Part shown: piece by piece, positions 48,421 through 58,800 of the stretch | How the letters are laid out: each line of letters begins with the position of its first letter | How positions within the stretch are numbered: position 1 is the first letter of the stretch | Origin: Apteryx mantelli | Lineage: Eukaryota > Chordata > Aves > Apterygiformes > Apterygidae | DNA: 64,000 nt | Assembly (NCBI RefSeq): GCF_036417845.1 | Contig: NC_089980.1 | Span: forward strand, 64,540,501 to 64,604,500 | Direction: 5' to 3' | The notes under the pieces: generated by a model | What the model saw: only the letters and a program-made list of their open reading frames with translations | Told to the model about the DNA's origin: nothing | The model's database searches: none | Translations under genes and position numbers: made by a program

Positions 48421-51353
48421 ATGGGGGAAGGGGAGAGTTATAGTGCCAGGGTAGCTGGCAAAAGACTGCTCAAGTCGGGATGCCTCCAGCAGGTGAATGC
48501 AGCCGGGGAAGTGCGCATGGGATGTGGCTATGGAGGATCCTCTTGCATCCCTCCTGGGAAACCTGCATGCTCGATCACCTCCCTGAAATGCCTGTGCACC
48601 AATGCACGCAGCATGGGGAACAAACAGGAAGAACTAGAGATGTGTGTGCGGTCACAGGGCCATGATCTCATTGCCATTACAGAGACATGGTGGGATAGCT
48701 CACATGACTGGAGTGCTGTCATGGATGGCTATGTACTTTTTAGGAAAGACAGGCCAGGAAAGCGAGGTGGTGGAGTTGCTCTTTATGTGAGAGAGCAACT
48801 GGAATGTATAGAGCTGTGCCTAGGGGTGGATGAAGAGCGAGTCGAGAGCTTATGGGTAAGGATTAAAGGGCAGGCTAGCATGGGTGACACTGTTGTGGGT
48901 GTTTACTACAGGCCACCTGATCAGGAAGAGGAAGTCGATGAGGCCTTCTACAGACAGCTGGAAGTAGCCTCACGATCCCAGGCCCTGGTTCTCATGGGGG
49001 ACTTCAACCACCCCGATATCTGCTGGAAAGACAACACAGCTAGGCACAAACAGTCCTGGAGGTTCCTGCAGAGCATTGGTGACAACTTCTTGACACAGGT
49101 GGTGGAGGAGCCAACAAGGAGAGGTGTGCTGCTGGACCTCGTACTAACAAACAAAGAAGGACTGGTGGAAGATGTGAAGGTCGGGGGCAGCCTTGGCTGC
49201 AGTGACCATGAGATGGTGGAGTTCAGGATCCTGCGAGGAGGCAGCAGGGCAATAAGTAGGATCGCAACCCTAGACTTCAGGAGAGCAAACTTTGGCCTCT
49301 TCAGAGACCTACTTGGAGGAATCCCATGGGTTAGGGCCCTAGAAGGAAGGGGTGTTCAAGAGAGCTGGTTAATATTCAAACATCTCCTCCTCCAGGCTCA
49401 AGAGTGGTGCATCCCTATGAGTAGGAAGTCAAGCAAAGGAGGTAGGAGACCTGCATGGATGAGCAAGGAGCTCCTGGCAAAACTCAACCAGAAGAAGGAA
49501 GTCTACAGAAAGTGGAAAGGGGGACAGGCCACTTGGGAGGATTATAGAAACATTGTCAGAGTATGCAGGGATGTGACAAGGAAGGCTAAGGCCCATTTGG
49601 AATTAAATCTGGCAAGAGATGTCAAGGACAACAAGAAGGGCTTCTTCAAATACATCAGCAGCAAGAGGAAGACTAGGGAAAATGTGGGCCCTTTGCTGAA
49701 TGGGGTGAGTGCCCTGGTGACGAAGGATGCAGAGAAGGCAGAGTTACTGAATGCCTTCTTTGCTTCAGTCTTTACTGCTCAGGCCAGCCCTCAGGAACCC
49801 CAGATCCTGGAGGCAAGAGAGAAAGTCTGGAGAAAGGAAGACTTTCCCTTGGTGGAGGAGGAGTGGGTTAGAGATCATTTAAGCAAACTTGACACCCACA
49901 AATCCATGGGCCCTGATGGGATGCACCCACGAGTGCTGAGGGAGCTGGTGGATGTCATTGCTAGGCCACTCTCCATCATCTTTGAAAGGTCATGGAGAAA
50001 GGAGAGGTGCCTGAGGACTGGAAGGAAGCCAATGTCACCCCAGTCTTCAAAAAGGGCAAGAAGGAGGACCCAGGGAACTACAGGCCAGTCAGCCTCACCT
50101 CCATCCCTGGAAAGGTGATGGAGCAGCTCATCCTGGAGGCCATCTCCAAGCATGTGGAGGACAAGAAGGTGATCAGGAGTAGTCAGCATGGCTTCACCGA
50201 GGGGAAATCATGCTTAACCAATCTGATAGCCTTCTATGATGGAATGACTGGCTGGGTAGATGAGGGGAGAGCAGTGGATGTTGTCTACCTTCACTTCAGC
50301 AAGGCTTTTGACACTATCTCCCATAACATCCTCATAGACAAGCTCAGGAAGTGTGGGCTGGATGAGTGGACAGTGAGGTGGATTGAGAACTGGCTGAATG
50401 GCAGAGCTCAGAGGGTTGTGATCAGCGGCACAGAGTCTAGTTGGAGGCCTGTAGCTAGCGGTGTCCCCCAGGGGTCAGTACTGGGTCCAGTCTTGTTCAA
50501 CTTCTTCATCAATGACCTGGATGAAGGGACAGAGTGCACCCTCAGCAAGTTTGCTGATGATACAAAACTGGGAGGAGTGGCCGATACCCCAGAGGGCTGT
50601 GCTGCCATTCAGAGAGACCTGGACAGGCTGGAGAGGTGGGCAGAGAGGAACCTCATGAAGTTCAACAAAGGCAAGTGCAGGGTCCTGCACCTGGGGAGGA
50701 ATAACCCCATGCACCAGTACAGGTTGGGGGTTGACCTGCTGGAAAGCAGCTCTGCGGAGAAGGACCTGGGAGTGCTGGTGGACACCAAGTTAAGCATGAG
50801 GCAGCAATGTGCCCTTGTGGCCAAGAAGGCCAATGGTATCCTGGGGTGCATCAGGAAGAGTGTTGCCAGCAGGTCGAGGGAGGTGATTCTCCCCCTCTAC
50901 TCAGCCCTGGTGAGGCCCCATCTGGAGTACTGTGCCCAGTTCTGGGCTCCCCAGGACAAGAGGGATGTGGCACTACTGGAGCAAGTCCAGCAAAGGGCTA
51001 CAAAGATGATTAGGGGACTGGAGCATCTCTCTTATGAGGAAAGGCTGAGAGAGCTGGGCCTGTTTAGCCTGGAGAAGAGAAGGCTGAGAGGAGATCTTAT
51101 CAATGTGTACAAGTATCTGAAGGGAGGGTGTCGAGAGGATGGAGCCAGACTCTTTTCAGTGGTGCCCAGTGACAGGACGCGAGGCAATAGGCACAAACTG
51201 AAACACAGACAGTTCCATCTTAACATGAGGAAATACTTTTTCACTGTGAGGGTGACAGAGCACTGGAACAGGTTGCCCAGAGAGGTTGTGGAGTCTCCTT
51301 CTCTGGAGATATTCAAAACGCGCCTGGATGCAATCCTGTGCAATGTGCTCTAG
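48421..51353 (+). pseudogene. CR1 ORF2 (endonuclease-reverse transcriptase), frameshifted
   Basis: The first part (48,421 to about 49,998) encodes the APE-type endonuclease that nicks the target. It has Asn61 (TNARS), Glu88 (TETWW), GDFN (193-196) and SDH (261-263), all intact, followed by the linker and the first RT motif ([16 protein letters not shown]). At about 49,998-50,000 the frame moves by one base, consistent with a 1-bp deletion. The reverse transcriptase continues in the new frame to TAG at 51,351: [10 protein letters not shown], the altered motif [21 protein letters not shown], and motif C FADD (187-190 counting from the ATG at 49,992). The frame also includes the C-terminal CR1 region ([21 protein letters not shown]). 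Motif A has His at 50,292-50,294 where the catalytic Asp is expected. Both lesions disable the enzyme. Confidence 0.95.
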
Positions 51354-51434
51354 GTGACCCTGCTTGAGCAGGGGGGTTGGACTAGATGATTTCCAGAGGT
51401 CCCTTCCAACCTCAGCGATTCTGTGATTCTGTGA
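51354..51434 (+). repeat. CR1 3' UTR and terminal repeat tip
   Basis: The short 3' UTR contains TTGGACTAGATGATTTCCAG and CCCTTCCAACCTC, which in CR1 form a stem recognised by the reverse transcriptase. It ends with tandem copies of an 8-bp unit (GATTCTGT). The boundary with host DNA is at about 51,434/51,435. Confidence 0.92.
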
Positions 51435-53684
51435 TTTGTTTTAAATCTCAGTTACCAAATAGACGTTAATGTTATTTTGCAGTGAATGTCTTTATTTAAC
51501 TAAATGCTATGGAGTAATGAGCCTCTTGACCATTTTTCAGTTGTCCTGAAGTTCTTCCATATGTATTTATCCACTCTTTAGTCTAAAGAAAATATGCATT
51601 ATTTTTGACAAAATACAGCTCATAGAAATTATGTTGACAATTCTAGTAGTAAGTATTAGGGAGCCATTTCCAATTGTTCTTACTGTACAATTTGATATCC
51701 CTGAAACTGTCATAATGACTTGCCTCATTTTTGTGTTTCAGAAATTAGAAAATATAAGCTGTGTTGCAGTAAGTTTTATTTAAAGAACATAATTTGTTTT
51801 TACTTGGTAGACTGGGAAAAAAAAGCTTGACATATTACAGCTATACCTATTTATGGTTTTTGTTCATGGCTTTGCTTGAAATATGATTAATATATTTTAA
51901 AATATTTATCTAGCAAACTTATATTTTGCATTTTTAAAAGAGTATAGCTTTTTGCTTTCAGCCTATATAAACAATTGCATTCACATTAAAACATTTGTTT
52001 GAAACTGCACTGAAGTTAATCGCTATTAGAAAGGATTTGCTATGATCTGCAACGTGCCTTGACTTAGAACAAACAAGGCTTAACTTTTTAAAATCTTCTG
52101 CAACCATTACATCCAAAGTTGTAAATAGCAAAATACTACAGTAAAATAGTGTACTGAGAGATTTAGTGGTCTTTCTAGCTCAACAGTTAACACTGCATTA
52201 AGACTGTGTATTCTAATTTTAAAGACAGAATTGTCCCTTGATGCTAATTGTATCTCAGGATACAATCAAATTTCATAAAATCTTTTGGTCAAAGATTTAG
52301 AAAATTTCCTCTGTAGGTATCCCCATCTTCTAAGGACTCCAATAGCTAGAGTATCAAAATCGCCCTCAGCTCCAAACTTCAGATTAGGGTTTTCACACTG
52401 TCTCAAAGCCAGGATGTTTTTCATTTTGACATAGCAAGATTTTCCTCTTGTGAATCACCAGCATAAATTTATGAAAGACAGACAATGGTACTGGTTGGTT
52501 CTGTGAACTGTTTCTGTTTTTCTCCACTGCCTACTCTTTCTGTCCTCTGTTTCACAAATATTTAAGTGAAGAGGAGAGAGGAACAAGGCATAAGCCCCAG
52601 TCCATGAAAACACTTTGGCTTAAAGTTAAATATGGGCTTTTGAGTGGTCCCATAGAACTAGATGGTACTGGCATATTTAAACTGAGCTTGGACACCTGCT
52701 GAATGTTTTACCAGTGCCTGACTGTCTGCCCCCAAATGAGCTGTTAGGTGAAAAACGGGGCTGTGTCATGACATTTTGATCAAAAGGTGCTCTAGCAGAG
52801 AGAATATATGACAAAACAGTAAGTGTAAGTAGTAATACAAGTGAGTTCTTCATCTCTTTCTAGGGAGACTAGAATACGAGAAAAGGCATGTCCTGGGTTA
52901 GATCAACTGAGTATCATTAGAGATTTTTGAAAGGGCAGAGGGCAGAAGGTCCTGTGCTTAGGAGGTGACTGCTTTCTGTCATTTAGCTCTTTACAATTTT
53001 GTTCCTGTATCTTGTCTTACTCCATCAGCTTACCCCAAATATTCATATAATCCATTTCCCTCTTTGCTCCCTAATCTCACACTTTGACTCAACAGCATGC
53101 AGCTCCTTGCAAACAGCTTCAGTCAGTCTGTTGGAGGATGGTTTTGCTCAAGCTCAGTTCCCTGTCCTATAAGTAACTGCAATGGCCAACACTTCCTAAC
53201 TCTGTAAACAGGGTGCTTCTCCCAGCTCTATTACACACTTCATCGTTTCCTTTTTCTCAGGCATTGCCAACACTTGGGTCTTCCATATCTCTGCTCATGC
53301 CCCCTCTTTTTCTGATAACCCTTTACTACCTGCTGTTCCTGAAATGCCAGCTCACCACTGTCCTCCCCCATTCATAATTTTCCACTGATCTGTACCTTCC
53401 TCATTCTCTACTCTTTCACTTAGTCAATAAGCAGAAGAGAGTAGTGGAAGCTGGAGCACCCTTTTTCTGAATCTGCTAAATGAATTAATTTCAGAACCTG
53501 TATTTTCTTATCCTTTAATAAAAGAAATGCAAAAAAACCCCAAAACTCAAGCAAAAAAATCAAAAAACACTCTTCATCCCCCTTGTCTCCTATCTAGTTT
53601 TGTAGCAACTTCCTACTTGAAGTCAACAGCATCTGTTCTTACAAAAGTTGCTATGGTCTTACCATTTTTTCATGGAAAACTTCC

Positions 53685-53854
53685 CATAATCACATAATTC
53701 CTGAGGCTGGAAGGGACCTATAGAGATTGCCTAGTCTAACCCCCTCCACCAGAGCAGGTTGCTCAGAGCCATGTCCAGCTGGGTCTCCAAGGATGGATTG
53801 TAGCAACTCCACGATCTCTCCGGCCTCCCTCAGAGTTAAAAAAAAAAAAAAAAA
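53685..53854 (-). mobile_element. CR1 3'-end fragment, minus strand, with adjoining A-run
   Basis: Read on the plus strand, ATAATTCCTGAGGCTGGAAG, GGGACCTATAGAGATTGCCT, AGTCTAACCCCCTCC, AGAGCAGGTTGCTCAGAGCC and ATGTCCAGCTGGGTCTCCAA follow the order of the reverse-complemented CR1 3' UTR and ORF2 end. About 150 bp remain. A run of 17 A at 53,838-53,854 adjoins its inner end. It is moderately diverged. Confidence 0.9.
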
Positions 53855-54890
53855 GGCTAGGACTTGTGTGGCTGCTAAAGCAGCCAGCTTTTTGAATTCA
53901 CCTCTGTGTCTACCATTATTCATCTGCATGTCCTGATCAATATTTGGTGGTATAATTGTCTGGAGGAAGACTAGCTGTTCAGTTTGAAAATAAATAAATA
54001 AACCTGAAATGTTTCAGGGTCTTCAAGCGAGAAGCATCCCAAGGTACCTTATTTAAAATGGATGCTGTTAGACATAGTGCTGCAGGAAATGTGAAGATAC
54101 TGAAGAATTTTCCACTTGCAAATTTTAAAATATATCTGGCCTTCTGTCATCTTGATATAAATCAAGATCTGATATTTGTCTAAAATAAGTCTCTAGATGT
54201 AGCAGCTGTGCATATTTTTTCATTTTATCTTTTGATCCACTCATGCCCTTTGTGATTTGACAAATTTTCATTGATATTCGTATTCTTGAAAGACTTGGCT
54301 CGAATAAGACTGAGTGAACAGGTCTGTTTTTTTCTGTCAGGAATTTTTCATCAGGTACTAGAGACTGAGAAATAGCAAATAGGTTGAGTTATTTAGAAAA
54401 TAGAAATTTGGGGGAATATATGTGAAAAAGTCCACTTAGTTAAAGTCAGGTATTTACTGAATCCACAAGTTAGCTGGTAAATGTAAGGTTTAGCTGACCT
54501 TGGTGGATCTTTATTCACTTCAGTAATTGTAGGCTTCATATCAGGAATTAATTAGTTCCTTTATTTTGAAATGAAAAAAGATAAGTATTTACACATTTCA
54601 GCTCTAAAATCTCCCCAAACCCAAGGACTAATTTGATTTTGCTTGCTTTTAATGTAGTTCATGTATACTAGTATAAAGTGAGCAAAGCACGCTACTATTT
54701 CAAATTGGTCGTTTTCACTCTTGCGCTTTACTTGTTCCACAGCAACCTAGTCATGCAGTTAGAATATTTGTAAAATGTAGTTTATTTTAACGTAGCTTCC
54801 TTAGCTTTTTTGAATGTTGTGTCTCTAGAAAGATATTTGAAACTACTGAAGAAATTCACAAAACAGTATTTCATCACCTTCAACGTCAAG

Positions 54891-54908
54891 TCTTTTTGTA
54901 CAAAAAGA
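54891..54908. repeat. 18-bp perfect palindrome
   Basis: TCTTTTTGT is followed directly by its reverse complement ACAAAAAGA. It is AT-rich and lies about 900 bp upstream of the ADGB start codon. Confidence 0.95.
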
Positions 54909-55733
54909 ATTTTGTGCCAGATTTTTGATTAGCTAGTTTTGTAATGAATGCGTGTAAATATAGATATTCTTCTAAAGTCATTTTTCTCTGGTGATGGTCA
55001 TACCCTTGTTACTAAGTAGCAAAATTCCCGCTGTTTTTAATACAGGTGCTATCTTTGCCCTGTGGGGAAGGATTGTTTCTTGGGCGCTGCAGCACGCTGC
55101 TCGCGGGGCGCGGGACGGAGCCGTTTCACCCCGGAGGATATCGCAGAATCGGGCGTTTATAGGTTTCCCCAGCCCCCCGCCGCCGTTAATAACGCGCCCC
55201 CCGGGCCTCCCGGCTGGGTCGCACGGCGAGGCCGCGCCGTGTCCTGCTGTGACTCCGTTTTCCAGCAGGGAGGCGGCTAAGGTGTGCAAAGGGTACGTAT
55301 GAAGCGGGGAAGCTCCCGCGGGCTGCATCAGCCGCTGCCTCGCAGGGCGATCGGGTCCCCGATTTAGACAGTCGGTTACGTCTCCCCCGCTCCTTTCGCC
55401 TGCGCGAAAATAACCGCGCAGTGGCGGGAAGCGGGTGCCTGGCTTCCCTCGGGAAACGGAAGGTGCGTGTGGGGACGGCCGCTGGGTTTCCCCCCTCGCT
55501 CCGCGCGTGCTGCCCGCTCCGCTGAGGCGGCGATGGCGGCGGCGCCGCCGCGGGGCTGCCCCGACAGGGCGGCCTCCGCGCCCGCCTCACACGCGGGGAA
55601 GCTCCGCGCCCTGCCGGCGCGCCTGCCCGCGGCCCCTCCGCCGGGAGGGAGGAGAATAGCTGCGGGGGCGTGTTGGCCCCGGGAGCCCCCGGGCCGCGGG
55701 GCGGCGCTGGCGCCGCTGCCTCAGGCGGGCTGG

Positions 55734-55746
55734 GTCGCCCGGCAAC
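55734..55746. promoter_or_regulatory. RFX X-box candidate at the ADGB start
   Basis: The sequence GTCGCC-C-GGCAAC fits the X-box consensus RYYNYY-N(1-3)-RRNRAC at every defined position and is an imperfect inverted repeat. It ends 29 bp before the ADGB ATG. X-boxes bind RFX factors, which drive ciliary genes and usually lie close to the start of their targets. ADGB is expressed in ciliated cells and the male germ line, so the site suits the gene. Confidence 0.55.
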
Positions 55747-55775
55747 GCGGGGGACGCGGCGTGGAGCCGGCAGCG

Positions 55776-55852
55776 ATGGCCTCCAAGGCGAGCAAGAAGA
55801 AGGAGCTGCTGAGCCGCAGCAGCTCCGGGCTCCTGGGCGCCCCCATCAAAGA
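55776..55852 (+). CDS. ADGB: ADGB (androglobin) coding exon 1, 25 codons plus two bases
   Basis: Androglobin is a large chimeric protein with an N-terminal calpain-like domain and a permuted globin domain, linked to cilia and spermiogenesis. Only its first coding exon lies here. The translation starts MASKASKKKELL, close to the MASKxxKKKE start of known ADGB proteins, and ends in PIK plus GA. The GA would complete an Asp codon with the next exon, as in mammalian ADGB. The ATG has a strong context (GCAGCGATGG) and the donor is GTAAGAG at 55,853. The position next to RAB32 on the same strand matches vertebrate synteny. The exon is short, so the identification rests on the start motif, the donor and gene order together. 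Confidence 0.82.
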
Positions 55853-58800
55853 GTAAGAGCCCCGGGAGGGAGGGAGGGAGCCGGGGACGAAGGGCTGCCC
55901 GAGCTGGCCGCCCCCGCGGAGCAGCCCGCGGGGCGCGGCGGGCCGGAGGGAACCTCGCTGCCCCGGCGGCGGGCGGCGGGGTTCAGCCACCCGGCCAGGC
56001 GGACCCGCTCCGAACTTCCCCTGAGTTTCCCTGCTTGGCGGCGCTGTGGCGTTTTGCCCGCCCCCCCCGTTGCGCCCCGCTGTTACTGAGGCTCGGCGGA
56101 GCCGTTAACGCCCCCAGGCGGCCGTTAAGGCGCGGGTGCCGGTGGGCCGCCTGTCACGGCGGGGTGGTTGGCGCTGCCCCACGCCTGGGCGTCGGGGCCC
56201 TCGTGGCTCTGCGGGTGGACGTACTTGCTCAAGTGGATGCTTAATTAAAAGTAATTTCAATGGACAGGTGTTTTGGTTTTGCTTTTTTTCAGGAGGCTTA
56301 CCTTGAGGTGGCAGTTAGGCTTTCTTCCTCTTGAGCCCTCCTGTGGTCATCCGTATTCTGTGGGAGGTCATAAATGTAGGGGAAGACAGGAATTGTCAGG
56401 CAGGCTCACCCTGCCGAAAAGGTTTTGCATAACGGAACGTATGTCTTGTAACATAGCTTGTGCAACATGCAGAGGTGTCCTGGACCTTGAGCAGAATACG
56501 AGGAAGGACAAGATTATAGTGTGCACACTATAAGTTGGTAGGTTGCTTTGTGGTGTGGCTCCATTTCTGTGTATGAGGGGCAGTATGTTGGCCACAGCTA
56601 AGACTTACAATCAGGAGCACACAGAAGTAAGTTTTATCTGAAGTGGTTATTGTGGACTTAAAAGCACCCCAAAGCTGTAAACTGGGTTAATAATTTGGGG
56701 AATACGTACCCTCCATTTTGGTCAAGTAGAGGAACTAAACTAACTAAACTGTTCAGGATGAATTTCTTTCTCTCACTTCTGTTATTGTCCTATGACTTCT
56801 AAGTTTTTATGTTTTGAGCAACTTCCTCATCCTAAAGTAAGTAAACCTGCATTCCTGGCACTGGCAGGATTCAGGATGAAAAAGGCACTAGTGGCACTGA
56901 CAGATGTGCTTATGCTCTTTTCTTCTTCCTGCCATAAATAAAAGTGTCAGTCATATCCAGTTACCCAGCCTTTGCCACACAATATTTTATTGTTTTGCCT
57001 GTTGAGGCTGGTTGATTTATATTTTGATAACTTCTTTTGGTCATAGTAAACTAGTATCTCTAAATCCTGTCTTTTCCTCTCTGCACCCCTTTCCTTAGTA
57101 ACTTTTTTCTTCTCCTTTTAGCCACAGCCATGCAGTCCCTCGTATTTACCACTTCAAGCAGTACAGTGAAATTTTTAGGACTGTATAGAAGCTGTCATGG
57201 ACATTTTTATTTTCTAGCACAATTAGAGGAAAAGAAGTATTTTCTTACTTTTCAGTGTATGTGAAACTGAATGGACTGTCATACATAAGATTTTGCCTAC
57301 TATTTCAGATCTCATCCCTTTTTAGGCATTCTTACAATGTGTGGTTTTTGAGTTATTCCATTAAATTAAGATGCATCTTTTTTAAGATTCTAAAACTATG
57401 TACGTTTTATATAGTAAAATCATTAATTCTCTCCTGCATCATACAAAATAACTTATAAAAGAATCATTCATATGAAATGAGTTATTTGTATCAGAATATC
57501 CAGAATAGCATTTGTCTTTTTCTTCAGTACATTATTGCTGCTTTAGGCTTTATTAAATGAGATCACTGTGGACATATCAGATTAGAAAATTGTTTTCCCG
57601 GTGTCAAGTAGAGACACAAGAATATTTAATTACAAGCTGTTTGAATGATATCAAATCCTACTGAAACATCTCTGAAATGCAAGAAGGAGAAATGCTCACA
57701 TTATTTTTGAAGTTTCCTATTGGACCTAAAGGACATGAGATATGATTTATCTCTCACCCTGCATTATCAGCTAGTTGTAATGGAACTAATGCCTAGCATA
57801 TGCCGATGTTAATTCAATATTAGCCGAATCAGACTACAGGAACATTTACTCATTTCACTAGGCTATTTTACACAGACTGTAGTAGCTTGAAGATGTCCTA
57901 ATGGTGGCTTAGTGACTAATGTTACTAGACTACAGAAGAAACTGTTACAATAACCTAATTGTAATGCAGAACCTTCATAACACAGAATATACAGTTTGTG
58001 TTAATTTTTTCATCAAGTCTATGTCTTCTGTATAAACTGTAGCGTGTCTTTTGGGCTCATCTGCTCTGCCGTTGCGGTACAGAGTGGCCTTGTTCTAAGC
58101 GAGTAAGTCTTAGCACTAAATGTCTAAACGTTCCTGTATACATGCTGTATTTCCATGTGATGGCTTGTTGAACTTTGTTCAGACATACGAAGTGACTTTT
58201 TTGTTAATCTGATTTGTGTGGTCAGTTTTTAGAATACAGAGCTATCTCTATTTGTCTCTGTTATTGGCATTGATATATGTTACCGGAAATCCTGGTAATG
58301 TAAAAGGGGAAACAGGGAATCTATGACACAAATAATCTAAAGTCATAGCAACTCTGATATTAGTTTCCTGACAAATTTATCCCTGTTTGCTTTTTGTCAT
58401 CCTGAAATATGACAGAGGCCTTTTCGGTGTGTGGATGAAAAAATGTTGGTTTAGGACAACACATGTCTTGCCTAGTTGAACAAACTACCTGATAAGCTGC
58501 CTTCTTTAAGCCAACAGGAGAGATTTTTCTTTAGCATCTATTGAACTGTGGATAATGAATTTAAATCAAGGAAAGCTAATGACAGGTTATTCTAAAATTT
58601 TAAATAAATAAATTTTTAGCTTGAAACAAACATTTTACAGGAAAAGTAGCCCCCTTTTCTCATGAGACAGTAGAGAATAGTGCTATAAAACATATGAAAA
58701 CTAAAATTAAATTCAGCACTTGGTATGCTTCTGGTCATGTTGTTTTGCATGTCTTGTAAGTTGTATGTGCTTTCTGAGGTGACTATTGGCGCTAATGTTT

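Larger units (their letters stand above)
47730..51434 (+). mobile_element. Nearly full-length CR1 LINE, 5'-truncated
   Basis: CR1 is the main non-LTR retrotransposon of birds and other sauropsids. This copy of about 3.7 kb starts within ORF1 (the 5' edge is uncertain by some tens of bases). It contains the ORF1 esterase part, a complete APE-type endonuclease and the reverse transcriptase of ORF2. It ends with the typical short CR1 3' UTR (TTGAGCAGGGGGGTTGGACT, then CCTTCCAACCTC) and the tip GATTCTGTGATTCTGTGA. There is no poly(A) tail, as expected for CR1, and I see no clear target-site duplication. The frames are interrupted only once, so it is much younger than the fragments at 42.4 and 53.7 kb. 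It cannot be autonomous. Confidence 0.97.
51435..55000. other. Intergenic region between the CR1 element and ADGB
   Basis: This is AT-rich sequence with no gene supported. It contains the minus-strand CR1 fragment at 53.69 kb with an A-run, and an 18-bp palindrome at 54,891. Composition turns sharply to GC-rich at about 55.05 kb. Confidence 0.7.
55060..56250 (+). promoter_or_regulatory. ADGB: CpG island and promoter region of ADGB
   Basis: CpG-dense sequence begins abruptly at about 55.06 kb and fades near 56.25 kb, surrounding the ADGB start codon. I see no TATA box, and several Sp-type GC boxes are present. A (GGGA)n tract lies at 55,864-55,878, just inside intron 1. The transcription start cannot be placed from sequence. 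Minus-strand open frames across the island (for example 55,186-55,590) look like by-products of high GC. Confidence 0.8.

Noticed and set aside
47758-51343. Short open frames on the minus strand and in other frames across the CR1 element
   Set aside because: They are shadows of the CR1 ORF1 and ORF2 frames.
54978-55590. Minus-strand open frames (116 and 134 codons) in the ADGB CpG island, suggesting a divergent gene
   Set aside because: They have no domains, are Arg/Pro/Ala-rich and overlap the promoter. A divergent noncoding transcript is possible but not shown by sequence.
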